Shown here: piece after piece, positions 33,165 to 45,605 of the stretch
How positions within the stretch are numbered: position 1 is the first letter of the stretch
How the letters are laid out: each line of letters opens with the position of its first letter
Assembly: GCF_000004195.4 (NCBI RefSeq)
Contig: NC_030677.2
Span: forward strand, 46,749,142-46,813,141
Direction: 5' to 3'
Length of the DNA: 64,000 bases
DNA from: Xenopus tropicalis
Lineage: Eukaryota; Chordata; Amphibia; Anura; Pipidae
Translations under genes and position numbers: made by a program
Notes under the pieces: model-generated
What the model saw: the letters and a program-made list of their open reading frames with translations, nothing else
What the model was told of the DNA's origin: nothing
Databases searched by the model: none

Positions 33165-33372
33165 TAACATTTTAGCTAGGTGAAATATTACACATGTTGG
33201 GAAGCAAATAACCAATCCATTCATAAATAAGGAAAGGAGAGAAATCTATTCAAGAAAAAAGGTTGAGGTAAAATAAATCCTTGTCAATTGTAATCAGTGT
33301 AATAAAAAACATCATTATTTTGCCTATTGTTTGACATAAAAACCATTTTTCTCATTCTCTTGCTCTCTATAT

Positions 33373-33667
33373 AGGGTTGCTACCTTTTATAAGGAATAAT
33401 ATCGGCCAAGGAATAGGGAAGATTGGCAAAATGGGTGGGTATATGACATGACTGACGGTTTGTGACGCAAAAGGGGCAGGGCAATGATGTGGAAGGGCTA
33501 TGGCAGGAGAGATCAGGCTAGTGCTAGGGATATTTGCTTGGGCAGGGGGAGAGAGGTATTCGACAGTACAGTGAGCAGGTACTAGGGGTAGGCCAGGGGC
33601 TAAACAACGAACCTTGGCTGGAATTTTATCAGCTAGGCAGGTAAAATATCAGCCAGGTGGCAACCCA
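33373..33667. mobile_element. hAT-type MITE (GGGTTGCYACC ends)
   Basis: 295 bp with AGGGTTGCTACCTTTTAT on the left and AGCCAGGTGGCAACCCA on the right. The flanks CTCTATAT and GTCTGTAT agree at 6 of 8 bases. It is G-rich relative to surroundings. Confidence 0.65.
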
Positions 33668-33675
33668 GTCTGTAT

Positions 33676-34795
33676 AGAGCAGATGTTATCTCCTCTTCCT
33701 ACGTAATCATATTTTTTCCCATACTCCTGCCCACCTTACCCTTTCTCTCTTTGCCCCTCTCTCTTTCATGTGCACTATTTTAGTTACAGCATTTTAAGCT
33801 GGTGTTTGTTTATAATACAGACATAATGTTGTTAGCTACATAAAGATGCATAAAATATAAATAGATAACTATGCATTACTAACACAGAGGTACTGTAATA
33901 ACATTTTTTTTTTTTTTTTTTAAATAGCTTGCTTTGGCAAGATTAAATTAAAATATATGATATAAAATCCATTTAATTTAGCAATTGGAACAATAATTCC
34001 CAACACATTTTCTACCCCTGCTTTCAGTACTCTGTGCTTTATTTTTTTCAAACAAATGTCACAACAGCAATATCAGATATGACTTTTTCCCTTTTGTATT
34101 TATTGCGTATTATTAAAAAGAGTTCCTCTGAAACAAAAGAAAGCTATGAGAAGTTTTTTTTTTTATTTCCTATTTTTATTTCCGTGTATGTGCTCTGTAC
34201 AATGATCAAAGCAAACCATTGTCATTTAGTTTTATTAAAAACAATACAAAAATAAATCTCTGAAATGAGGCCAATTTAGCTGTCTACTTTGCAGAGAGTG
34301 ATACTGGCTTCTGAGCTGTAAAAGTCATGCTCCACATTAACTCTAGGAACCTACGAAGATTAAAATGGTATATATGTGGAAGGACAACATAAAACTTTGC
34401 AGCTTTGTTTAGTGTTAAAATCAATACGTTATAAAGCTTTAATTTATAGACATTAAAAAGAGAACATATATATATATATATATATCCATGTAAAGAGTTG
34501 ATAACTGCTTGGTCTTAGCAAATATACTTGAAGAAACAGGAATACTGAATAGGATATGAATGTAATAACTAGTGGTTTCTGCAAATGATGGTTTAAAGGA
34601 TGTTACCACATAATATTGCTACAATAAGAGAGTTCTATTTTGTGTAAGGAACCTTAACCTTTACACTCTCCTGATTTGCTGGCAAATGGGAAGTTCTGCA
34701 CGGATAACTGAGGTTGAAGAACTCTCAATCTCACATTAATGATAACATTTACCAAGGAATCAATTCACCTGTACTCACTGTAGGAATACACAATT
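33676..34795. other. Unassigned AT-rich DNA with simple tracts
   Basis: A 19-base T run starts at 33904 and a TA tract lies at 34467-34485. No gene. Confidence 0.45.
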
Positions 34796-34799
34796 TAAT

Positions 34800-35115
34800 T
34801 TAGAAGTCGCTAATATGAGGGCAATGTTGTGCTAATGTGGGCAATAGGTGGCTGTTCCAATCATTTGGCACTCGGGCCAAAGATTGGATCATAATTGCTG
34901 CAAATGTAGGGCACCAGGACGAGGACAGCATCAATGTGCAGATGAAGTCCTTGATCCAATAAGAAAATCGAACCTGTCTGAACAATGTCTGGCAAATTGT
35001 GGCCCAGTATCGGTTGAGCAAGACTACTGGCTGGCACCATACAGTGGCCGATAAGCTGCTGAGTAAGTGTGGAAGGACTAAGTCAGCAGCTTTTAATGAC
35101 CCATGTTTGGCCACC
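34800..35115 (+). mobile_element. Multi-hairpin TTAA-type MITE, decayed
   Basis: The right end ATGTTTGGCCACC is followed by TTAA (35116-35119). Shared blocks with 19345-19715 include the hairpin CAATCATTTGGC/GCCAAAGATTGG near 34857-34888, GTGGCCGATAAGCTGC and the terminal inverted repeat. The overlapping open frames on both strands (34800-35190) mirror each other and are rejected. Confidence 0.75.
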
Positions 35116-35210
35116 TTAACTTATGATATCTATCCTACTCACATTTGGGAAGTTGTCTTCCTATGGATTCTTTGGAGCAAAACAATTTAATGGAGGGCTA
35201 ATTTCAAATA

Positions 35211-35517
35211 CAGGTATGGAACCTGTTATCCAGAATGCTCGGGACCTGGGGTTTGCTGGATAAGGGATCTTTCCATAATTTGGGTCTGCTAAAAATTATT
35301 TAAATATTGAATAAATCCAATAGGATTGTTTTACCTCCAATAAGGATTAATTATATCTTAGTTGGGATCAAGTACAAGGTACTGTTTTATTATTACAGAG
35401 AAAAAGGAAACCATTTAATTAGAATTATTTGCTAATAATAGAGTCTATGGGAGATGGCCTTTCCGTAATTCGGAACTTTCTGGATAATGGGTTTCCGGAT
35501 AAGGGATCCCATACCTC
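35211..35517 (+). mobile_element. TA-flanked MITE (CAGGTATGGGA family), full length
   Basis: It starts CAGGTATGGAACCTGTTATC and ends GGGATCCCATACCTC, with TA at 35209-35210 and 35518-35519. It is close to the family consensus, suggesting a young copy. Confidence 0.88.
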
Positions 35518-35519
35518 TA

Positions 35520-36980
35520 CATGGCAATGATAAGCTTACCAAAGACTTACTATAAATACATTTTCTGTCTGCTCATATCAGCTCATTAATAACGCTTAAT
35601 TTACATTGACTTTAAATATCAAGTTCTCCCATAATTTTACTGGCTTTTCGAAAGAGGAAACCATTTTGCATTGTTTTTATAGGACAATTTTGATTATAGA
35701 AAACTCTGTGGGACTCCTAATAAGAACAGAAACCCATCTTCATAGGTAATACAGTAAATTAAATATGCATGATATGTTCCCTTAGGAAATGTATACTACT
35801 TTCTTTAGTGTTAACCTACATCAACAATATTCCACAGAGAGCTATTACTGGTGTATTATCATGATCAAAGCACATTTTGCAAAATCTAAGCACTTCTTTT
35901 TTTCAATACATTTTTGTTTTTTTTTGCCATGTAAATGCCTCCCCCTTGTTTCAGTTATATTCCCTCTAAGTAGTGTTAAACCATAAATGCAAAGAAAATA
36001 ACAGTTTAAATTGAAAATAATGAAATGTAATACCTTGTATCATTGTCATTGTTTTACATTAATATATTCAGTAGTGAGCAATATAGTTAAAAACATATAT
36101 ATTTTCAAGGGCAACATACAATTCTGTTTAACAGGTGCCCAGTTATTAAAGCTTGTGTTAGATTTGTGTCTATCAGAAAGTGTTTTATAAGGTTCAGAAT
36201 TCCAGTTAAGTGGTAGGTATTCTGCACAACCTCTTTCCTATACATATGAGATGCATTAGCAATGAGAGGGAGGGCAGAGAGCAATATACTCAGAAAGCAA
36301 AGCAATTTCCCATTTGTAATTTTAATAAAAATAAAGAGAGCACCATTTTTATTGTAGAGTGTACCAGCTGTACTAATATACTTTGTGAACTATGAAAGAA
36401 AGTTGCAGGAGTGTGGTGTATTATATGTTCTACTCTCCCCCATACTATTAAATGGGTGAAATTCACACCTTTTTACAAGACATTGATTACAATTACCAGA
36501 GGGAGACTTGCTGTTGTTAATTGTTAGTATATACAATATCTACATCATTTGTTTATAAATATATGAGGATGTCATTGCCTTTGCACATTGGATAGTATTA
36601 GCATACAACAAATGCAAATACTGAACACATCCTATTTATCATGTAGCTGCTAAGTTCCCAACCAAGTTGAACATTTATTAAATGTATTCTGTCCCAAACT
36701 GAATGTCACACCTTCCATTGTCCTTCTCTGAAATGGAGTACCTCAAGAATCCATGTCTAACTCCCTCAAATGATCTTAATGTTTACTGACAAAAGATTAA
36801 CTTCATGTTTATTGATACATAATCCAAATGGCCAGGTTCTAGGTTAGTAGAATGGGTTAGGGTTTAGTTGGGTAGTTCCTGAAGCGAGTGTGGAGTCAGG
36901 ACATGGTCATGAGTATAGGAGAGGCAGAGGGGTAAATGTAATGCATCCACATTTGTTATTATCTTTCTTAATATCTGAAA
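35520..36980. other. Unassigned AT-rich DNA
   Basis: Nothing gene-like or bounded is seen in about 1.5 kb. Confidence 0.45.
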
Positions 36981-36988
36981 TCAATTAA

Positions 36989-37103
36989 AGAAATAGGAGT
37001 AGGCAGAAAAGGCATGTGTCTAGGCTGCAATGGAGGAGAGGGGGGGGGGATTTGCGGTAGGAACGCACCTTTTCTGCCTATCCTTACCCTAGGTCCAGCC
37101 CTG
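36989..37103. mobile_element. hAT-type MITE, short copy (CAGGGCTGG family)
   Basis: AGGAGTAGGCAGAAAAGGC on the left faces CCTTTTCTGCCTATCC and CAGCCCTG on the right. The flanks TCAATTAA and TGAATTAA agree at 7 of 8 bases. The interior contains a nine-G run. Confidence 0.65.
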
Positions 37104-37134
37104 TGAATTAATGCAGTAAGCAAACAAGGAGGTG

Positions 37135-37293
37135 TATTTATTAACACTAGATATCACTAGTGATGTTGCACATAGCAACCAATCAAATCTCTGCTTTTGT
37201 TTTCTAACTTGTAGGTGACCATTCAAATCTAATTGCTGATTGGTTGCTATGGGCAACATCACTAGTGATGTTTGTCTCCAATGTTAATAAATA
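37135..37293. mobile_element. Inverted-repeat MITE carrying RFX/CCAAT-like words
   Basis: Terminal repeats TATTTATTAACA and TGTTAATAAATA. Long imperfect arms contain GATGTTGCACATAGCAACCA on the left and GATTGGTTGCTATGGGCAAC on the right. The words GTTGCACATAGCAAC and GTTGCTATGGGCAAC resemble RFX X-box sites, each next to an ATTGG/CCAAT word. Confidence 0.75.
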
Positions 37294-38519
37294 TCTAATA
37301 TCTAATATATAAAAAAATCTAAACTTTCTCAGCACTGTCAGAACCTTTCCAAGTGCTGGGGGCAGGGAAAGTGCGACAAGCAGCGAAGCGAGCGAGTGGG
37401 GGGGCTAGAGTGTTAAATGCAGTGATTGGTATGGCTTCGGAGAAAAGCTCTGTAATATATGTATAGTGCATATTGTGTTGCATTTGTTATTTGTTACTAT
37501 GTGTAGGAATAGCTGCTGTTAAATAAAAGTATATTTTAATCTATGTCTTTTGTTAATGAATCCTTATAGCCAGAAATACTTATGTACATATGTATATGAG
37601 AATAAGTATACATATTTACAGAAATATAATCATTGCCACACACCCTGTTTCACAAGTGAAATTATCTTCAATGTGAGAAAACTATTTTGTCTGGTTAACT
37701 GCAGCAAAGTCAATGGCAAATGTAAAAGACAGCTGTTTCACAGCTTGATAAATAGGTCCCCCCCAGTGGGATATACAGTATTCACAAGTAGCACAGCTTA
37801 AATAGCAATCCTTTAGCTCTATTTACTAAAAACATCTTTCCTAAACAATGTATTAAATGAAAGTGCAATATTAAACAAACCTTCCTATACATTGAATGTC
37901 TTCCATAATATATTACTTTTACAATCTGTAAAACCGTCTGAAGCATAGTGCAAGCCACCGATGTACTTGAAGTTCGCCTTAGAAACTGTATCATCTAATT
38001 GTGCTGACGAAAACTGCCAGAAGCAATACAACATTGAAATACATCACTTATCTGCTTCAGAGTTATAAAAGTGTCTGAGAGCTATAATTTCATCTGCTCC
38101 AGCTAAAGAACATTTAAAGCCTCATATTCTCATGAGAAGAAAATAGGGTATGAAAACATCTGACTGCTCCATTCACATTTGTGGTGCAAACATTTTAAGC
38201 ATAAGTCATTTTTCATCAATTCAGTGAGTCGTTATTTGACCATTCAATAGAGCTACACCACATGAAATTATACAGGAAGACTGAAAGTAGATATTGTTGT
38301 GACATATAAAACTAAAAGAGCTCAAAACAGAGAAAGCTGTGATTTATTTTTCCTATTTTCCTGCAATGAAATGAATAAGCACAGATAAAGACACAACAGA
38401 AATAGGCATTGAACTACCAAGGCTGCAGGAGGTTAGAGGGCCTGATAACTAGGGCTGGGAAACTCAGAGATTCCTGGATAGAGATTTCTTGGTTAAAATA
38501 ATAGACCAAAATACTATTT
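37294..38519. other. Unassigned DNA
   Basis: No gene. A short odd GC-rich patch (37372-37402, GCGACAAGCAGCGAAGCGAG) stands out. The word ATGAATCCTTATAGCCAG at 37557 recurs almost intact at 46385, marking an undefined dispersed repeat. Confidence 0.4.
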
Positions 38520-38662
38520 TATATGTAAACACCAACCCGCACACCAACAGTAACCCATAGCAATCAATAAGATGTTAGCTTTTAAACAGGTGACCAGAAA
38601 ATTCTACCTGATGATTAGTTGCTATGGGTTACTGTTCCTTGGCAAACTTAGTGCATTTTATT
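38520..38662. mobile_element. Inverted-repeat MITE (AACAGTAACCCATAGCAA type)
   Basis: AACAGTAACCCATAGCAATC near 38548 faces AGTTGCTATGGGTTACTGTT near 38616. No TSD resolved. Confidence 0.65.
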
Positions 38663-38878
38663 TTTTAATGAAGATTAATAAGATTCTTTATAAATAAGAA
38701 AAAGGGTGCCTAAAATTGGCCATGGGGAGCTTGCATTTAATTTTAAGTGACAGTTATTCACTCATATCCAAGTGGATACAGGACATACAGGTCTATTAAA
38801 CACTGTAGCATTCCTCCTATCAGTGGCAATTTTGGTGCTCGTGCCACCCCCTCTCTCCCACTCTGTAATTACAGCCTT

Positions 38879-39122
38879 AGGGTCACATTCATGAAAATGC
38901 AAGTTCAAATCCAGAATGGAATAAATTCGGATTGGATACGATAATTTCTGAAGATCGCAAATATCACGAATACGCTTATGAAAAAATTGTATTAGTCACG
39001 ATAATATGGTATTGGCGATCCGAAAGTCACAAAAAGTCACACGGGCATCGGAAAAGTCGCGTAAGCACTTGGATCGGTCGAATGAACGTTCCGAGCGTTC
39101 GCGTCTTAGTGAATCTTAGTGT
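38879..39122. mobile_element. GGGGCAC-like MITE, subfamily with GGATTGGATACGATAATT
   Basis: TTAGGGTCACATTCATGAAA opens it. The interior GAATGGAATAAATTCGGATT then GGATACGATAATTTCTGAAG is nearly identical to the copy at 56125. The right end (TTAGTGAATCTTAGTGTGGG) is disturbed. Confidence 0.65.
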
Positions 39123-39172
39123 GGGCCCAAGTCCCAAGGGTGCTGCATCGTTAGTGTAGAGAGCACTAGCAG

Positions 39173-39202
39173 AGCTGAATTTTAAAAAATGAAAATTCAG
39201 CT
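39173..39202. repeat. 11-bp hairpin
   Basis: AGCTGAATTTT, an 8-nt loop, AAAATTCAGCT. Associated element not identified. Confidence 0.8.
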
Positions 39203-41390
39203 AAAATTTACCAGAGGCTGCTTTTTGTCGCCCATGGTAAGTGGCCGCCAGTTACCAGGCTAGACATAACCTTCTGCTGCTGTATAGTAAGAACAGGCGC
39301 TGCAACTGACCTGAAGCTTACCCTCCCATGGCATGCTTTGTATTATGCACCTTCATATGCAATGTATCTCCAGTGCATCTAGACTTTCTTTAATAAAGTG
39401 GTCAGGCTGTAATATTTGAACCACCACAAGCTACCAGAGCAATTTGCCATAGGTTTTACAGCTGTCATGGGTGGTCATGGTAGGATGTGCCCAGTTTTCC
39501 TCTGTTCAGGTGAACCTTTTCCCCCGTAACGTTTTGTGGCAAAATTTATGATTTCATGGAGAAACAAATCTAACTTGAATGTCACAATTTCACTGTAGGT
39601 TTAGTTTCATTATCCAGAAAGAAATGCAGAGATCATCATTATGTGACCTTTGCCATCCACGCCAACCATTGTTATCAGCACCCTCCTAAACCATCCTCAT
39701 GTTTATCTAAGGGGCTGTAAGATATTAGAAACATAAGATTTTTTTTTAATATAAATGCTATTGCAGAGCTAAAAAAAACTTAATTGAAATGCATTTTGGC
39801 TTATCATGAATCTTATCAAACATATATATATCGGTAGCCATCAGTACCTTAAAACATATATATTACATTGAAATAATTATGTGCTTGTGTGAATGAACTC
39901 AATGTGTGCCTGTTTTTGTAGAGAAATGCATATTTTAATGACAGGAGATTGGATAATAAAATGGTATATTTGGTTTCAACTCCTCCTATGTTTTAAGGTC
40001 AACTATTGGCCAAAACAAAATGAATTACATTAGTTTAAAATAGGATATGAACAGAGGAAGGTGGAGCTACATTTTTAAAAATTCCATTATATTTGCTCAA
40101 TAATTTTATTTAACCTCTGCCTTTTATTATTAGGGAATTCATACATTTTAATTGTCTGGCTGTAATCAGAATCCTCAGAGAAAAGAAGTTAATTGGCTTC
40201 CCTTGGAGTGTGCTACATTTGAACAGAACCCTTAGATAAGAGACTAATCAAGTTCCAAACCCAGTTGCCCTGGAAATCAATTAATACTGTTTTGTCCTAT
40301 CCACTTACACTAAATGCACTTACATATTACTCCCATCACATTCTCTTATACCCCTGTGTACTGCCATGAAATACAATCATGATTTCTCTTACTTTTTTCA
40401 GACTATACTGAAATCACATATACACAGAAAGCTAATTAGATTTACATTTCCATCCTACAAACCACCCTCCATTAACAATTTTTTTTTATTTTTTTATGAA
40501 AGATGAACAAACAACAAAGAAAAGGAAATCTGACTAAAAATACAAGAATAATACAAACAATATTATAATGTACAAATCAATAGACTATTAAATGTGAATA
40601 TGTTGGATTTGTGTGTTTAAAGCAATTAACGCATAAAAAAAACCCTGAATGATACATTTTCCAAATCTCAGGTGAAGAATCAAATTCTCAAATGTATGAC
40701 ATTAGGGAATCTATGACATAAAATAAAGCCTCTTACAGTATTTTCAGTTATACTTGTACAGTGTATGCTTGTATGCATAGCCTTTGGTAGATTATTGGTC
40801 CTATAACCATAGTAACATGTCTTTAAAGCATTTCTTGCTATAAATAATGTTGCAACATTCATATATTATAAAAGGATTTTCTGTCTTTGGGCTTTGTTTC
40901 TACATTTGTAGCTTTTTCATCATGTCTTGTACAGAATCAACATGAGGAGCTAAACCTAGAACAATTTGCAGCTTAGTGACGCTAATTCCTTCCTGCTTTC
41001 CCAATTGAGCACTGCTGCACCTACTGACTCAAGGGAACCCTGAAGCAAAAACTACCTCCGGACCAGGCGGTAGCTCCAGGGTTTCCTCAGTGCCCCGCAG
41101 TTCAATTGTGGGCAAAAAAACAGGGCACAAACATCACTCACACACCAAATACCAGAGATGACGCCAGGCAGATTTAAAAAATATTCAGACCACTCCCAAT
41201 AAAGCCCATGTCCAGTTGTGTTCATTTATTCACGTTGGACACAATTGTGGTAGGCACAGTGCAATTGTATAATAAGCATTCCTGTTTTAAGACCACAATA
41301 ACACTGACATTCTGGGAAAATGGTGCATTGTGGGAATAAACATTGCACTTAAAATTGTACTTTGCTTACTGAACTTGGGGATGTAAAATA
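39203..41390. other. Unassigned DNA
   Basis: About 2.2 kb without a recognised gene or transposon. Confidence 0.45.
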
Positions 41391-42290
41391 GTAACACAGT
41401 AACATAGTAAGTTAGGTTGAAAAAAGAGACACCTCTATCAAGTTCAACCTTTAATGAATATATATAACCTGCCTAGCTGTTAGTTTATCCAGAAGAAGGC
41501 AAAACGCCCCTTCTGAAGCCACTCTAATTTGCCGCAGAGGGGAAAAAAGTTCCTTCCTGACTCCAAGATGACAATCGGACCAGTCCCTGGATCAACTTGC
41601 ACTATGAGCTATCTACCATAACCCTGTATTCCCTCACTTGCTAAAAAGCCATCCAACCCCTTCTTATAGCTATCTAATGTATCAGCCAGCACAACTGATT
41701 CAGGGAGAGAATTCCACAACTTCACAGCTCTCACAGTAAAAAACCCTTTCCAAATTTAGAGGGAACCTTCCTTCTTCTAATCGGAATGGGTGCTCTTATG
41801 TCTGCTGGAAGGACCTACTGGTAAATAATGCATTAGAAAGATTGTTATATGATCTCCTTATATATTTATACATAGTTATCATATCACCCCTATATGCTTC
41901 TTCTTCAGTGTAAACAAACCCAACTTGGCCAGTCTTTCCCCATAACTGAGACTTGCCATAACCTTGCCCTTCTCTGGACCCTCTCTAACTCAATAATATC
42001 CCGTTTGAGCACTGGAGACCAAAACTGCATGGCATATTCTAGATGGGGCCTTACCAGCGCTCTGTAAAGGGGAAGAATAACCCCCTCCTCCTGTGAATAT
42101 ATGCCCTTTTTAATACAGCACAAAAGTTTGATTAGCCTTGCCACTGCTGCCTGGCATTGCTTGCTACAGCCAAGTTTGTTATCTACAAGGACTCCCAGGT
42201 CCTCCTCCACTATGTATTTGCCTAGTAAAGTCCCATTATGGATATAAGTGGCTTGCATATTTTTACATTCCAGACACATTACCTACATTT
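41391..42290 (-). pseudogene. CR1-like LINE 3' end, C-terminal reverse transcriptase region
   Basis: On the minus strand, 42279-41905 reads as an open frame with phrases typical of the C-terminal part of CR1-clade reverse transcriptases: EEDLGVLVDNKLGCSKQC, ILPLYRALVRPHLEY, FWSPVLKRDIIELERVQRRA. The frame shifts after that, then a further in-frame piece near 41735-41640 gives AVKLWNSLPESVVLADTLDS and LDGFLAS before a stop. The element ends at 41391-41415 in TTACTATGTTACTGTGTTAC, an 8-bp iterated tail as expected of CR1 3' ends. The catalytic core is missing (5' truncation), so it is a dead copy. Start 42290 is approximate. Confidence 0.85.
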
Positions 42291-42299
42291 ATCCACAAT

Positions 42300-43180
42300 A
42301 ATGTACATGTTGACATTATGTGCCCTCTAGTGTTGCAAGTGTTACTGCTCAGAATTCATATATTATTACTTTAGTATTTTAATAACACACACAAAATAAA
42401 TTTAACATAATGAACAGTATTTGCAGGATAGATGCAACCACCAGTGATCCAAGTCAAATGTTAAGTATTTTCCAGCACTATTTCCATTATAGGTTTGGTA
42501 CAATTTCACTTAAAGATGGTCCTTTATTGCCTAGTTTACTGTAAAGAGAACATTTTAATTCTGTGCATAAAAATACATTGTTCTTTCATAGCTTGTTATT
42601 CTTTGTGAAATCATATCAACATAGTTCACACAACAGTTTTTTTAAGATTACTTAAATATAGAGAGCTTGGTAACAACCAGTCGTTTAGGTATTATTAATG
42701 GTGACATATTGGAAGCTGAACACAAAGAGTCAGAGAACCACTAAGAACAAATGGTAGAAGAGAGTGAGATTTACAATTTGTTCTGAAACTTTAAATAGCA
42801 TATGAAAACATTCTATTTTGTTTTGTAGGGAGATAGAAGAAAGGTGCATTGACTTTTGATCTACTAAGTGGAAACATGGATTGAAAACATAATGTTCTAA
42901 AATAATAGCTATTTTTACAATCATAATGATAAAACCCTTCTCCTGAAAGCATCAGAGAACCACAGCATGTCTTACTTCTTATGCTCACTTTTCTGTGGCT
43001 CTCCTTTTCTCAGTGAACCCTCTTGGCACAGAAGTGTCTGGTTGGGATCAAACAAATTTTAAAAAAGGGAAATACACCTACGGTTACTGATAAATTTAGA
43101 GCAGAAGTCTTGCTGAAGACAGATTACAAAGGCTGGTGGTAAGTAAGACCTTTTTGTAATTGTATCAGTCCAGGGTCTGT
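42300..43180. other. Unassigned AT-rich DNA
   Basis: Nothing gene-like is seen. Confidence 0.4.
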
Positions 43181-43184
43181 CTTT

Positions 43185-44160
43185 TGCTTTTTTCATGTGT
43201 TCATAAATGACCTGGAGGATGATGTTGTAAGTAGTGATGGACGAAATGTTTCGCCAGGCATGGATTGGCGGCAAATTTACGTGTTTCGCTATTGGCAGAT
43301 TGTTTCACAAAACGGATTAAAAAATTTGCCGCGGAAAAATTCGGCGCTTGTCCAAAATTTGTCACGGGCATCAAAAGAATAGTTGGGCGTTAAAATAAAT
43401 AGTCGTGGCGTCAAAAGAATAGTTGTGCGTCAAAATAAATAGTCGCGTGTCAAAAGAATAGTCGCACGTCATTTTTGCCGTTTCACAAATTTTTTGCGGT
43501 TTCGCAAATCTTTCGATAGATTCGCAATTTTTTCGGCAAAGCGAAACGCGACAGATTCGCTCAGCACTAGTTGTAAGTACTATTCTGCAAAACTGTAAGT
43601 TCCAGAAAGGATGCTACTTTGCAGAGAACTAGTTAACAAATTATCAAATGAGGTTCAGTGTTGATAAGTGCAATGTTGATAAGTGCAATGGGTTATATGC
43701 GGAATGGAAGTGTGTTTGGGGCTTCCAATATAGAAGAGATTTTGTGTATAACATGTTGTGCACCTCTAGGCAGAGTCACACCAAGGCAACGAAAGTAAAT
43801 AAAGTACTCCCTTGCATAGAAAACACCATTGACTTGAGGGATAAAATATAATTTTACTTCCTTATAGAACATAAGGCCTCACTTAGATTATTCAACACAG
43901 TTATTAAGAAAGACATTGATGATGGAAAAAACACAAAGATGCACAACTAAATTGGTAAAAGAAAATGTCCAATTAAACTATGAAAAAAGACTATCAAAGT
44001 TGGAGTTGTTTTATCTGGAGAAAATGTGCTTACAAGGGGACGTGATTACTCATATTTAACCCTATTTTGGCCAGAAAAGGCCTTCTCTGCTAGATTTTAG
44101 ATCAGTTACATTACACACCAGGATGGGCCTTCGCTATGTGGAAGGACTGAAAGAGATATA
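43185..44160 (+). pseudogene. CR1/L2-like LINE relic, interrupted by a hAT MITE
   Basis: Before the insertion the plus strand reads MFINDLEDDV (43197-43226), a reverse transcriptase phrase that normally precedes the FADD catalytic motif. The hAT at 43232-43569 breaks the frame there. Beyond it come FSVDKC (43652), KVNKVLPCIENTIDLRDKI (43793 onward) and, after a frame change, a C-terminal stretch at 43925-44062 with NYEKRLSKLELFYLEKMCLQ. These phrases follow the domain order of CR1/L2 ORF2. Frameshifts and stops make it non-functional. A later C-terminal piece may be the one at 45168. Confidence 0.75.
43232..43569 (+). mobile_element. hAT MITE with exact 8-bp TSD inside a LINE
   Basis: A 338-bp copy with ends TAGTGATGGACGAAATG and GATTCGCTCAGCACTA, exact duplication GTTGTAAG at 43224-43231 and 43570-43577. 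The interior has iterated GTCAAAAGAATAGTCG/GTCAAAATAAATAGTC units and TTTCGCAAAT words. It is the longest TAGTGATG-family copy here. Confidence 0.94.
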
Positions 44161-45165
44161 GTACAACTACAACTCACTTGTGCGCTGTGCTAAAATAATT
44201 AGGATTCTAGAATGTTCTTGCAGCAAACTGAAACAGAACTGATTTATTGTCCAAGACAACAGGTATAGCATATACTGTACTCAAAAATCCACAGGCAATC
44301 CAAAGGCAATGTAGCAGCAACCAGAGGCGTTTGGCCCCTAGTGCAGCCCTGAGGCAGCCTAGGGGGTGCCGCCCCCCTTCCCCTTCTTTGCGTCAAAAGG
44401 TGGGTTTGCATAACTAGCTCAGAGAGTGCAATACTGCTCTTTGCACTAGAGGAGCCAAAATTAACATTTCAAATGCAGAATTTCAGCTCTTTTATTTACC
44501 AGGAGCAGCTGGCCCCTGAAGGTTTTGGGGCCCCAAAAAGTTGTTGTGAAAACTGGGGTTGCCAGGACTCTTCTATTTCACCTAAAAGGTTGTTACTATC
44601 AGTCTACGGGTTTCCTCATATTACAGTCCTTAACACTTATCGCCTCTTTGCAGCAGTGCCCTTGGCAGCAGAAAAAGGTAAAAAGTGCAGTGAGAAGGCA
44701 GAAACAGCACAATGAGACACCATGTGGAGATAGCTTAATAAAGTTTAAGGTTCCCTTGTTAGGGTTTCAATGCCTTATATGGTCCAGATCCCATACAGCA
44801 GACATGAATCAGGGTGAAGACTATGCCTGAAACCCTCATCAGTACTGTGGTCCCTTCTCTTAGGAAAGCAGAGTCTAGGATACAGCTACGTGTACTCCCT
44901 GTTATCAATCCTTGAAGGGGACAGGAAGTGGTCATAAGTCTAAGGGTCAATAATATAAATATGCTAATAATCAAAAATACATATATGGGCATCTGCCTAG
45001 TAACTAGAGAATGAGCAAAAGTAGGGATTCAAAGTCATAGGGGAATAACCCTATGGGCCCCTACAAGTGCGTTAGAGGATATTATAGGCAGATGGCGGGG
45101 GATCAAGATTTGCATAGAAAAGAACACTGAACTTTCATGTAAAACATGAAAATTGTTCTTCAAAG
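44161..45165. other. Mostly unassigned DNA splitting the LINE
   Basis: Contains a possible partial GC-rich hAT-type piece at about 44326-44455 (AGGCGTTTGGCCCCTAGTGC) with unclear ends. The open frames 44473-44830 have no recognisable domain. Confidence 0.35.
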
Positions 45166-45167
45166 TA

Positions 45168-45235
45168 AGGCTGTGGATTGCCCTGCTGTGTGATGTTGTG
45201 GTGGCAGATTCTATTAATGCCTTTAAGAGTGGAGC
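45168..45235 (+). pseudogene. LINE C-terminal fragment
   Basis: The plus-strand frame reads LWIALLCDVVVADSINAFKS, matching the CR1/L2 C-terminal pattern 'LWN.LP..VV.A.S.N.FK'. It is on the same strand as the 43.2-44.16 kb relic and lies where that protein's end would fall if about 0.8-1 kb had been inserted. Confidence 0.6.
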
Positions 45236-45345
45236 AGCCGAGTGCTACAGGCTGACCAGCTGGGTGTGTTAGTTTCAGGTGGCCAATCAGTAGTGTGTCA
45301 TTTTTTAATGTTTTTTTTTTTTATTTATTTTGACAATTTTTTTCC

Positions 45346-45442
45346 TCGCAAATTTTTGAGACCGGTTTTCGAAAAAATCTGCCAATGGCGAAAAGGCAAA
45401 AGTTTGCCGTGAATCCATGGCTGGGAAAAAAATTTGCTCATG
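45346..45442 (-). mobile_element. hAT MITE fragment (TAGTGATG family)
   Basis: AATCTGCCAATGGCGAAAAG and GTGAATCCATGGCTGGGAAA match the left part of the 43232 copy in reverse. The terminus is decayed (TTTGCTCATG). Confidence 0.6.
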
Positions 45443-45477
45443 GGTTTATTTATGGGCACATTTATGAATGCTCGAGC

Positions 45478-45600
45478 ATATATTTATGCAGCTTAGTTAC
45501 ATTGCAAGATATTGCCTTATTACTAAAGGGAAAAAGCAATGTAGTATAAAATTAGAAATTTTGGATAATAGGTTCCTGGATGATAGATTTCCTACTTACA
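45478..45600 (+). mobile_element. TA-flanked MITE, right-half relic
   Basis: ATGCAGCTTAGTTACATTG, TTATTACTAAAGGGAAAAAG and TTTTGGATAATAGGTTCC follow the order of blocks in full copies. It is heavily diverged. Confidence 0.5.
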
Positions 45601-45605
45601 ATAGT

